Below, one piece after another: positions 33,901 through 42,902 of a stretch of 43,251 bases of DNA. Position numbers and translations under genes: made by a program. The stretch spans positions 2,886-46,136 of the forward strand of contig DF237628.1 of assembly GCA_000708835.1 (NCBI GenBank). Reading direction: 5' to 3'. The notes beneath the pieces are model-generated. The model did no database searches and was not told the origin of the DNA. It saw only the letters and a list, made by a program, of their open reading frames with translations. The first letter of the stretch is position 1; each line of letters begins with the position of its first letter. This stretch comes from Klebsormidium nitens. Taxonomy: Eukaryota; Streptophyta; Klebsormidiophyceae; Klebsormidiales; Klebsormidiaceae.

Positions 33901-34667
33901 CTTAAAAGCCTTCATAGCACACTGTCCTGGGACGCTTTGGCATTCGTGTTGTAAGCAGCATCAAACGCTGTTCCTTAAGAACTTCAGCAACCGATTAGTC
34001 AGACAGCCCCTCTGTTTGCAGTGTACTATGTGGCGGACCTGCGCAGCGAAGAGTGCACCCTAACACAAAAGTGTCACGACTCTTACAGCTGCGACGGTGA
34101 GACAAACCGGCTCATGACTCGATATTTACCAGCAGCAAATCGATGATTCCCGGATCGATCAGCGTCGCTGCAAGCTCTAGAACTCTGAAGTTGTCAAAAG
34201 CGTAAATGCGGAAACGTGCAAGTCCTGCCTGAAGTTCGTTCTTGCTTTCAGGTTACCGGTCACCACCGCTACACATCCCCCACGCCATCGCGAAAGTTAC
34301 AAGAGAGCATCTCCAGAAAGCAAACGACGGTGCGTATGCGGGCCTGCTCTTCGTTTTCGAGGGCTGACACTGCTATCGTAACCACGCGGGCCTTCAATTG
34401 GCCAGCTTCAGTGAAGCTGCTGATTGTTCTGTCCATGCTTGCTGCCTTACTCATGCAACGTATCCCCTGCAAAAATGTGTCGGATCAGTAAGAAAGCAAT
34501 CTTTCACTGCAGGTCATGACGCTGGCGAAAGCCAGTCAGGCGACGACCAATGGGACTCAGAGTTTTCGAGTCTTGCTGTTGCTCTACTGGACAGGGTGTC
34601 AAAAAGAGTTTCTAGATCAGCCAACAGTCCGCAGCTGCCAAATTTGTTTGCAGCAATGGACGTGTAA
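30961..34667 (+). CDS. PRIMPOL: PrimPol-type primase-polymerase, complete
   Basis: Ten exons with matching phases: 30961-31194, 31284-31458, 32491-32579, 32713-32919, 33053-33130, 33295-33412, 33772-33873, 34022-34096, 34252-34329 and 34513-34667; 436 residues. Motifs: RHLYELIHE; DxE metal site in VHLYIDFEFDPTLNP; LDAS; SxH motif in GKISRHIVVHLKDCVFSDN; the third Asp strand in CFDTAVYSRNRLFRLVYSTK; then the PrimPol zinc-finger region GNHYCANIGREHTRNN, VYYVADLR and TQKCHDSYSC. The C-terminus has an acidic aromatic segment (SGDDQWDSEFSSL) that could bind RPA. All catalytic residues are present, so an active enzyme for priming and translesion synthesis is expected. Vertebrate PrimPol is longer. 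Its position inside the KDZ element suggests a captured host-type gene or a transposon replication protein. Confidence 0.9.
31497..32490 (+). repeat. A-B-A'-B' tandem duplication within PrimPol intron 2
   Basis: Two unit types of ~220-260 bp alternate: A (about 31510-31757), B (31757-31985), A' (32020-32265) and B' (32265-32490). Shared words are AAGCTGCCAGA, CTATCAGGGTTCGAGG and ATGGCCATGTCTTTCTG. Each unit ends close to a pyrimidine tract and (T)TTGCAG; only the last of these is the real acceptor (32490). Confidence 0.75.
33490..33524. repeat. Telomere-like inverted repeat in PrimPol intron
   Basis: A perfect 14-bp inverted repeat, GGTTTTAGGGTTTC / GAAACCCTAAAACC, with a 7-nt spacer, followed by CTAAAT. 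The TTTTAGGG unit is the telomeric motif of many green algae, and TTTAGGG of plants. Too short to be a telomere. Confidence 0.6.
33591..33796 (+). repeat. 102-bp tandem duplication carrying a decoy 3' splice site
   Basis: Copy 1 (33591-33692) and copy 2 (33693-33796) both include the pyrimidine tract, TGCAG and the first ~25 bp of PrimPol exon 7. In copy 1 the exon copy soon reaches TGA, so use of its acceptor (33665) would truncate the protein. The copy 2 acceptor (33771) gives the correct frame. Confidence 0.75.
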
Positions 34668-34746
34668 GGGAGAGACGCATCTTGTATAGATTTGCTCTCG
34701 TGAGTAGAAAATGGCAAAACATGGTGTCCAGTATTCACAATCGGTT

Positions 34747-35290
34747 CATTCAGGCTTCACGTGAATCCTGAATGAATGAACCCCTAGCTCCACAGAGTAG
34801 GTGGCTCCTGATCTTATCCACGTCGATTTTTGAATAGTGATACGATCATTCAGGTTTGCTTCATTCAGGCTTCACGTGAATCCTGAATGAATGAACCCCT
34901 AGCTCCGCAGAGTAGGTGGCTCCTGATCTTATCCACGTTGATTTTGAATAGTGATACGATCATTCAGGTTCGCTTCATTCAGGCTTCACGTGAATCCTGA
35001 ATGAATGAATCACCGCGTGGGAGTATGACGACAATATTACTAGCCATAGCCGAAAGTGTAGAAACGACCATTCATGTCCCATTCATTCACGATTCATTCA
35101 GGCATCACGTGAATCCCGACTGAATGCCGATTGCATGAATGAATATGCTGTTCATTCACGATTCATTCAGGCATCACGTGAATCCTGAATGCCGATTGCA
35201 TGAAGCAATGAATGACACTGACGTAGAGGTTCAAATTGAAGTGATCCATGTTCAATTCATTCATGAATCGTTCAAAGTTCACCTGAATCC
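34747..35290 (+). repeat. Right subterminal satellite, ~115-bp palindromic units
   Basis: Units begin at about 34747, 34862, 34976, 35095, 35164 and 35258. Each holds a 28-bp near-perfect palindrome with half-site CATTCAGGCTTCAC and complement GTGAATCCTGAATG; a single mismatched pair breaks symmetry. The first three units also share CCCTAGCTCCRCAGAGTAGG. On the complementary strand the core matches the left satellite (CATTCAGGATTCA), so the two arrays are inverted relative to each other, as expected for subterminal transposase-binding sites. Confidence 0.85.
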
Positions 35291-35316
35291 TGAAGTGTCA
35301 ATGAACGTTCAGAAAC

Positions 35317-35346
35317 GGAATTCAGAGCAGCCATTAATTAATAGTG
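35317..35346 (-). repeat. Right terminal inverted repeat
   Basis: Partner of 21391-21420 (20/30 matches, no gap). It ends directly at the right copy of the target duplication. Confidence 0.75.
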
Positions 35347-35354
35347 GACGATTG
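35347..35354. repeat. 8-bp target-site duplication, right copy
   Basis: GACGATTG, identical to 21383-21390 and in the same codon phase in the helicase frame. Confidence 0.85.
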
Positions 35355-36186
35355 CATTATCGAGGCGGGAAAAAGATCGGCTGGCTCAGCTTCGAGCCAC
35401 ATCATGGCTCTTCGGGGCGGGCGGCTCGCAGAAACCGATGAATCGGGTGAGAAAGCGGTCTTGAACGAGGCTGCGATGAAAGCTGTATCGGCAAGGGGAA
35501 AAGCCACAGCACGCGAGCTGCAATGCAGACAAGAGACATTCGAGCTTACCGCGAAGCCCGTCCTCAATACCAACTACCGGCCTATTCTTCAGAACGTGTC
35601 CTATTGTGTTACCCGACGCTTGGCACTCCTCCCGATGCTAGTCACTTTTTTACCTCCTCACAAATTCGACCCTGGGAAACCGCGCCAAAAGCTCATTGAC
35701 ACAACACTTGAAACCTATCTGACAAGTGACCAGGGGCGGGACGAAGGTCTTTCTTGGTATACACAGGGGGCGAAACGTTATCATGACCTGAAGCGAGCAA
35801 ATCCAAACACGTTACCACTGATGCGCCGTCCGCGTGTTATGGAGGAAGCTGTCAAAGCATACATCAACGATTCAGACATTGCCACGCGGTTGATCGCTGA
35901 TTGTCTTGAATTCGAAGACATTCAATCCGGAGAAAAAGCAGAATGGCACTTAGCGGTTGGTGAACGGCTTGGAGAAGCCTTTCGAACTTGGTTGAAGGAA
36001 GAAGACCTACACAGCGCGTTGTCGGCAACGCAGCTGAAAAAGCGCATTCTGGAGTATGCTGAGGGGAAAAATCGGATAGTCAAGGACGGGCAATTTACGG
36101 ATAGCCAGGTACAATATCCAGGACAGTTTAAAGGCCTTTCGGGGGTTCGACTAGTGCCTGGCCGCGAGTCCAACGCGTTGGAGTAG
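35347..36186 (+). pseudogene. D5-like SF3 primase-helicase, 3' part (separated by the transposon)
   Basis: An open frame from the target duplication to TAG at 36184-36186. It begins with the SF3 region that follows Walker A: ALRGGRLAETDESGEKAVLN (motif B), the segment KAVSARGKATARELQC, and VLNTNYRPIL (motif C sensor Asn). LALLPMLVTFLPP comes next, then GLSWYTQGAKRYHDL and a D5-type winged-helix-like C-terminus. None of these is present in 19385-21390, so the two parts are complementary and non-overlapping. No stop or frameshift is seen, so the insertion seems young relative to decay of this gene. The protein is not made as one piece unless the transposon is excised. Confidence 0.85.
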
Positions 36187-36367
36187 ATGAAGGCAACCAT
36201 GATGAGCGCAGGTAATGATGCGCCGAGAGAGATTCTGCAGATTGGTTCTTGTTTTTCCATATTCTATGTGCATAGCCGACATGTCATTATGATGTGAATT
36301 GCTCCAACAATCGTCTGAGATGTCACCAGCTTACATCGCTAGTCGCTCTATATGGCCGTGCCTCTCT

Positions 36368-36487
36368 GCAGACCAACAGTCTAGAAGACCAAAATTCTAA
36401 GAATTTTTTATTTCAGAATCTCTCAGAGGTCATAATTGCTATAATCGAAAAGATACAAATACGCGGTCTTTTAGACTTTTGGTCTGC
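36368..36487 (+). mobile_element. MITE-like element, copy 1 (120 bp)
   Basis: Ends GCAGACCAACAG... and ...CTTTTGGTCTGC form ~23-bp terminal inverted repeats (about 21/23). The inside is AT-rich with a second inverted repeat around GATTCT/AGAATC. Non-autonomous, no ORF. No clear target duplication. It lies just after the helicase stop codon. Confidence 0.7.
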
Positions 36488-36606
36488 GGCAGTGCTACCA
36501 AGGTGTACCTCTGCATGCGATGATGATGACTCCGAGATTGTGTTCATGCTTCAGATCCATAAGTAGGAGTAATTCAAAGATGCTTCATAATTGAACATTG
36601 GATGTT

Positions 36607-36726
36607 GCAGACCAAAAGTCTAGAAGACCAAGATTCTAAAAATATTTTATTTCAGAATCTCTCAGAGGTCATAATTGCTATAATCGAAAAGACATGAATA
36701 CGCGGTCTTCTGGCCTTTTGGTCTGC
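36607..36726 (+). mobile_element. MITE-like element, copy 2 (120 bp)
   Basis: Same length and orientation as the copy at 36368-36487 and closely similar throughout, 239 bp downstream. Terminal repeats GCAGACCAAAAG / CTTTTGGTCTGC. The two could also be subterminal repeats of the neighbouring KDZ element, but no partner is visible beyond 41.7 kb. Confidence 0.7.
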
Positions 36727-36885
36727 GGCCCTAGCTAGGTACGATCATGAGCACAAAACATTCCACTTGGTGTGTGTGCAGCGGCATACGATGTAGAAAG
36801 TGCACGTCAATAGTGGTGAATATATGCAGCATACCTGCAAATTACAATACATTCTGAACTTGACGTCGTTGTTTCACTAGAGGCT

Positions 36886-39800
36886 CTAACACAACAAGAG
36901 ATGTTGCCGTACAGCCGGCCACCACGTGTCCGCTCTGCCCGCAATGCGCAGCTTCGGTTCGTCAACCCGTTTCAGATCGCTATTCCTTCCACTGACGAGG
37001 TTAGCAAGGATGATCATGAGCGCAACGAGGCTCCTGTACCATGCTTGCGTCTTGAAGTTCACGAGAAAGGCGTTGCATGACTCGACCGCAGAGGTGTTGA
37101 CCCATCGCACAGAGTCGTAGTAATCTGCACGTGAATGAACAGAAGAATTGATTGCGACCTCTTGAAAATCCGAGTTGCATCCTTTGTGAATGCCGTGTAA
37201 AATGAACACTTCTGCAAAGATATTTAGAACTTGTCGCCTTCTATAGAGATCATCGGAAGCATTGAACTCGCTTCCTCAGTGCGCGTCGCCGCGTCTGCAG
37301 GAGCCTAAGAAAGATGCCGGCGTGTTCAGACTAGGCCCGTTGATATTCTTACGCATTCAGAACGCAGCGCATGATCAAATGCTCAGTCAAAAGCCGCCTC
37401 CTTCTTCTATGTGAAAGGTGGGGCGATATTGACTGTATTGCTCCAACCCCACCTCCTACACACACTCTGACTTGGCGCCTTCCTCGACTCGGATCGAAGC
37501 ATATGTACCATCATCCTGCAGACGCGTCAGGATCTTACCTGGGTTGTACGACGGGCCACATTTGTGAGCTTCGGAAGTTGTGCGTTGAAAGTGAAATCTG
37601 CATGGATGGCGCATGGATTAGGATCAGGACAAAAAGTGCACAATCGAATGGGATTGCGACCATTGTATGGCACTGGCGTAGGGCTCATAGAAACCTCTTC
37701 GATTGAAGCTGCCACATAGCTTGCAAAAATTTTCGCTTACCTGTCGACGAGAAATCGAACTTCCGCAAAGAACGTTGGCTCTCTCCGCATCACGTAGGCA
37801 CGCAGCTTGCAGGCGTTGTCGTAGACCAGGTACGCGGGGAGATCGTGGCGATTGAGGCGGGTGTATAAGACCGTGAACGGGTCTCGCGGCGACTCCCCAC
37901 GAAGCATCACGTGGAACCCATATATCACGCGATGCGAGCAGCAGAAAACGAACCCGCCCTTGGTGTGCCGTCGGAGACTCCTTGCCTTTTTCACCCCGCT
38001 CTCGAGGGCGATCTTGGCATCGAATTCGCCGACCATTAGCCCGCTCCGGCAACGATGCTCCTCGTTGGGCTGGAGAGACCTCCCGAGGTCGTCCTCGAAC
38101 GGCTCGTATTGCGGGAGGGGCCGTTTTTGCTCCCACCCTGGAAGCGGGTAGCAACCCAACTCTCGTTGCTCCCGACCGTAGGGATGATCCGCGGGCAAGG
38201 GCCCTGGCTCCGACCCGTCTGGCTCGAGACCAAGTCTGTCATTGAGCAACGTCCTCTCTGGCGGGAGCAGAGCGTACTCGTGCGGTGCGGGAGGGGAAAG
38301 GTTTTCGACCCCGGGGAGGAGCGCGTTTGCCCGGGCTGCCCAAAAGTCGAAGGCCTGCTGCTGCTCGACGGTCAGAGGGTTCGGCTCTCGCCCTAGCCAG
38401 ACGCAGACATCGAGGCCTTCGATGGCCGACAACGCCCATCCCGCCCGCCCCACCCCGAGTCCCACGGCTCCACGTCCAAAGAGCGTCAACCGGTAGAGAT
38501 GATGTAGCGTCGGATAGAAGAAGCGAGGGTACCGGTCGCCGTAGTGGTCCAGCAGCCGACGCAGGATTGGAGAGTGCTCTGCTAGCACGACCTTGTCGTC
38601 ATCGTTTGCGGCTCCCCCGAGGAGCAGCTTGCGAATGACACTCAGGGCCTTCCCATGCTGGATGAGATTGGAGTCGTCCGAGACTGAGTGCGGCGCGCCG
38701 AGAGTGTAGACCAGCTCCGCCCATCTGCTGGGGCAGTGCGGAGGCCAGCAAGCCTCCTCTTGCATGGCTTCTCTCTCGATGCCGTCGTGCAGCTCGTGCG
38801 CTGCTTTGTTCTTCGATCGCATCTGGCCGACCTGGTCCGCCCGGACCCAACGGCGCCAGTGCAGGAGGACGGGGTCCGCGTCGGCATCATCCGGGTCCGG
38901 AACGAAGTCTGTGACGCCTTGCACGTCGTCTCTATTGAGCGCGATCTGCACACAAAGACTCCGTGTCAGAGCATCGAACGCCTCAATCGTCGATGTTTTG
39001 TTTACTTGGAATAAAGGATTGACATATTGGTACAGATCGGACAGCTTCTTAGGAACATCAGCAGCGCGAGTCCAGGTCGGAACTCACCAGAAGCTCCTCA
39101 TATTCTCGCGCACTAGGAGTCTTTCCCAGCTCTGGATCGGCAGTGTGGTGGGCGCTATATCGGGCTATAAGCGTGCGGATTTCCGGCTGCTGCACTAAAC
39201 GCGTCTTCAACCCTCCACCGAAAAGAGACGCCGCGCAGTAGTTGCTTCCGGCCTCCATGACCTTCCGCACGTTGCCTCCGTCGGTGCCTTGACTGGGCGC
39301 TGTGAATGGTCGGAGCTGAGCGGCATCCGTTCCAGCCAGACCGCCCTCTGACGCGTGGCGTCAGCGCAAGCGAGCCCCGCGATGCCGTCGCAAAGGAGAA
39401 CCTAGTGTTCACAAAAAAGTGACCACCCTTGTCGATATGATTCACATGGACAACAATCTAGCGCTCTTGCGGCCGTAGAACCCACAAGTCTAGCTGCCTC
39501 CGCATCAGAAGGTCACTGCCTCTATGCCAACGACGTGCCTCCACTCCCATCCCATGCAGAAATCGTTACTACTTCGTCTCATCAGCAGCGGAAGCAGAAA
39601 GTGGAGACAATTTTGTGATTGAAAGTTTCTCAAGTGCCTTCTTTGTTACCGACAGAAGAGCGTGGCAACACATACCTCTGGATGTGGACCGCAAATGCTG
39701 CAGCACTCCATGATCTGCCGTCCGCACAGCTTGTAGAAGCCGAGGCTCGCTTTGCGCCAAGTCTCTTTGGTCAAGAGAGTCGCGTTGGGGTCGTAGAGAC

Positions 39801-41746
39801 TCCGTGCCGTACCTCCGGCTGCCACGAGTGCATTAAAAGCGGCTCCTGAGTGTTGTACGGACCGAAGCATAAGCTGGCATGCGGCTTGCGTAATGACCAC
39901 CCCTCGTTTCCATGCGTACAGACCGAGTGCCTCGCCGTTGAAGTGAACGGTGTGCTTCTCGGGACACACGCAGCAATAGATCCGGAGCTTGACCTGCACG
40001 AAAACAGAATCCAAATACTAGCGCCATATGTTGATTGACAGCTTTTCTTTGAATTACTATAATATCACGGTTGAATTGAAGATTCAAATACTAGACATTG
40101 CAAGGCTTTAACTTATCAACCATGCGCGTGCTCTGATCCAATTGAGAGAATTCCGCGTAGATGTCTTTATATGCCGTCGGACACTCTTATCTCAATCAGC
40201 ATTTGCAAGCAGAACAAAGGCTACAGAGCTAGGCATTGTAATGTTTACCTCCTGGGACCAACCCAAGTCGTGAATTTGTGCTCTCTGCCAGAGCCCCAAC
40301 CATTCGGTCCCGCAAGGTGGAGCCGTTCTGGGGCACGGAGCTGAGAGGGCCCCCGCAGCACTCAGCTCTCCGAAATCCCGTGCCGTCAGCTCGCTAACCC
40401 TGACAGGGTTTCGCAGCAGCAGCACCTCGGGGTCATGGACTTGCCAAGAGTCATTGGGGCGAACGAGCTTGGGCACCTCCAGCTGAACGCCCTCGGCATC
40501 CATGGGTAGGACCGTTGCAACACCGCTCGAGGCACCGTGCGGGCACGTACTGGAGGGGCACGCGCAGGCGTTACACACCGGGATGAGGAACGGTGCTTGA
40601 TCATCGATCCGGAGGGCGTTATCCGTTCTCCGCCCCGTCTCGTCCGCGAAAGCCTCATCCTCATCCGGCTCGACCTGCCCCATGCTACCATTTGCAGCTT
40701 CTGACTTCTCCGTTTCTGCGTGCTCCGGGTCAGCGGCCGCCCAGTATGATTTGCACCCCCTCCGTTTGATCGATCTTGCGGATGCCCCAGCAACATCACC
40801 AGAACTTTCTGCTTGCTCCGATCGAGCTCGCTTTCCGTTCGTTTGAGCAGAAGTGCAACACCTTGCCGTGCAGGGCTCCTCATTGGGTTGATTGCCCCCC
40901 AACGCCCTCGGATGCTGCTTGCAGAAGCAGTCCGGCCCTGCGCATGCGGCCCTCTCATGGCTCCCAACGACCAGCTCCGCGATGTATCCGTCCACGTCGA
41001 AGGCTGTGGTACTCGGCCCGCCGTGGGCCGTGACACCCCCTCCCCGACTATCTACCACCCTCGTCCTCAGAGACGTCACTGCCAGCTCGAGCTGGCTCTC
41101 CGAAAATACACTGTTGGCCGGTTTGTCCGCACCGCCCGGTCGATCCAAAGCTCGTTTTACCTCTTTGATATGTGAGCAGTCGGCCCTCTTGCTGCAACCG
41201 TCCTTCTCTCCCTCACAAAACCAACCCATCTGCGCCGCCTCTCCGTAGTGAACCATCGTCCTCTTCGGTGAGGGCGAGCCAGCATTCCAACACACTCCAA
41301 ATACCCGCTCTCCAGCTCTGTCGCATGGTACCTCCACCACCCTTGGGCCTTTCTGCAGCGACACGGCGCTCGCTAGCCTCGGCGACTCCAATGCCTGCAG
41401 GGCAAGCTTGTGGACGCAGGGCGCCCGCGAGTACAACCGGCCCCGGTCGCAGGTGCAGCTGATGTCCCCCGTTGTGTCTCGATGCACTGTCTCAAGCAGC
41501 GCGCACGCCTTGCTTGGTCGCCCAAGAGGCTTGATCCTGGCGGCGTTGTGATTCCAAACTTGTGCTAGCCAAGTAGACCGTACTGGCAGACCCCTGCTCG
41601 CCGACGCTGTAGAGAGCGAACTCCCCCGACTGAACGCCATCAAGGAACATTTTAGCCTGGTCGACGATGGTCCGCTGATTTCCTGCGCCGGACGCTTCTA
41701 CAGCCTCTGTGTCGATATGCCCCTGCATCCATTCCAGGGTTGCCAA
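36886..41746 (-). CDS. Second KDZ-family transposase with SWIM zinc finger
   Basis: Exons on the minus strand: about 41746-40249, 39993-39676, an uncertain one ending at 39088, 38945-37741, 37597-37539 and 37124-36886. Motifs: a SWIM zinc finger ISCTCDRGRLYSRAPCVHKL near the N-terminus; a Cys-rich stretch (CNACACPSSTC); a CxC-type cluster RIYCCVCPEKHTVHF with CCSICGPHPE; then GLMVGEFDAK, HTKGGFVFCCSHRVIYGFH, YLVYDNACKLRAYV, FLVDRFHFQR and NTSAVESCNAFLVNFKTQAW. The last three form the KDZ Asp/Asp/Glu signature. Splicing from 38945 to the TAG at 36886 is fully in phase. The start is uncertain: the frame from 41746 must pass to the frame holding the SWIM finger near 41550, and the 39.1-39.5 kb exon also shows competing frames. 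Possible small indels suggest early decay. No chromodomain. Confidence 0.75.
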
Positions 41747-42305
41747 TCAGATATGCTACAAACCGAATATGAACTTGTGCTCTAGATGAACACCCGTCAA
41801 CGCTCCTAGATCAAGTTGGATTCATCAGCCCATTATCTATCAATTCTGTCAGCAGCATGGAGACCCGGGTCCATATTGTTCACACCTAGTGGCCGTCCAG
41901 ACACTCACATCCTGTTGACATTCAGAGTCTGATGACGTTAGTAGCGGCCGATGATAAAAAGCCGGTGATATCCTTGGACACTTGGACAGATTGTTGAATG
42001 CTTCACTACTGTAGTATGGACCGTATATAGGCTTGCAAAAGAAGCACCCGGTAGCACACAGATGCACAAGCAGAGGCATTTCTAGGGTTTGACGATTCAT
42101 AGTTGTGCCTTACCAATGCTTGTGCACTAGATCTTGGTATTTCCCCCGCCTTCCGTCCCCTATTCAGTGATGCTTGTGCCGCAGTATTCTTGTGCTTCCC
42201 ACTGAAGGCAACTTACCGATCCTCTTGCTCTTTCTTTTCCAGGTTGCCGACCTCTTCTCCCGAAAGCTCCTTCACTTGGCTCCATGCTACTACTTGCGTC
42301 TTGCG
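41747..42305. other. Intergenic, nothing recognised
   Basis: No gene or repeat identified. The right terminus of the second KDZ element should lie here or further right, but I could not find an 8-bp duplication or inverted repeat partner. Confidence 0.4.
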
Positions 42306-42740
42306 CTAGAACCAGATCTCAGATGAAGCCACGAGGCCCCGGTCTTTCCTTGCTACGGTGACTGTGAGTTTGTTGGCACACTGGGTCACAGGACCATAAT
42401 ATCGCTTCACGCACTCGAGGCAGATAGGCTGACGCTTTCTCTTACCCTTGGCTAGAGAATCGGGTGCGCTGATTGCGAAACCCCTCAGTGGGTGGTTTTT
42501 GCGACATGCAAGCTGGTAACCCTGATGATGCTTTTTAAGCAGTGGTTGAAAGCAAAGAGGGCACTTGGATGCTAGTGAGTTGGCGGGAATGGTCTGAAGC
42601 GCTTGCAGATCTACGATAAAATCGCCGCGTGTGACATGGCTCTGACTGCAGGGGTGCAAAGCGTAGCTTGGGGTGCTAGGGTTGTTCGCTCGGGCCGCAC
42701 TAGATCCTGGAGTTGGTTGCATCTTCTCCGAGCTCCTCAA
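42306..42740 (-). CDS. Hypothetical small zinc-ribbon-like protein
   Basis: 144 codons, intronless as read. Cys pairs CPLC (about residue 60), a later C-x-x-x-H and CLEC, with one more Cys near the end, suggest zinc binding. A basic segment (KGKRKRQ) lies between. No family recognised. It is close to the end of a LINE fragment and could be part of a transposon or a chance ORF. Confidence 0.35.
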   Translation of the reverse strand: MRSSEKMQPTPGSSAARANNPSTPSYALHPCSQSHVTRGDFIVDLQALQTIPANSLASKCPLCFQPLLKKHHQGYQLACRKNHPLRGFAISAPDSLAKGKRKRQPICLECVKRYYGPVTQCANKLTVTVARKDRGLVASSEIWF

Positions 42741-42902
42741 GATCCTAGGTCGTGGCCGGTAGTTAGTGGAGGTTATATCAGAGCGGCTGGCGACTTCTCC
42801 TTAAATAGACGCTTTGGTCATTCCGGGCCCTTTTCCCAGTCTACTCATGAGATATCCCCGGACACTAGGTTTACGGTCCCGTCCGGCGGGTTCTGGTAGT
42901 GA

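Larger units (their letters stand above)
21391..35346 (+). mobile_element. KDZ-class DNA transposon carrying transposase, DUF3987 and PrimPol
   Basis: 13,956 bp (including a 711-N assembly gap) inserted in a primase-helicase gene. It has an 8-bp target duplication, 30-bp terminal inverted repeats matching at 20/30 positions, and related palindromic satellites near both ends, inverted relative to each other. Cargo: a KDZ transposase with chromodomain (24469-28056, plus), a DUF3987 protein (30631-28309, minus) and PrimPol (30961-34667, plus). All three have spliceosomal introns, unlike the intronless virus-like genes outside the element. KDZ transposases were defined in fungi, algae and animals and are associated with CxC cysteine clusters. 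A PrimPol/DUF3987 pair as cargo is, to my knowledge, unusual. Boundaries are strong; whether every gene moved together is inferred from their lying between the termini. Confidence 0.85.

Noticed and set aside
21399-35338. CATTAAT shared at both edges as the target duplication of the transposon
   Set aside because: Joining at this word leaves an in-frame TAA and places the inverted repeats off centre. GACGATTG is 8 bp, exact, in codon phase and lies directly outside gap-free inverted repeats.
36368-36726. The 120-bp repeats as termini of the second KDZ element
   Set aside because: No matching inverted copy is seen to the right of the gene within the window, and there is no 8-bp duplication.
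40776-41462. Plus-strand ORFs opposite the second KDZ gene
   Set aside because: Shadows of the minus-strand SWIM/Cys-rich exon in GC-rich DNA.
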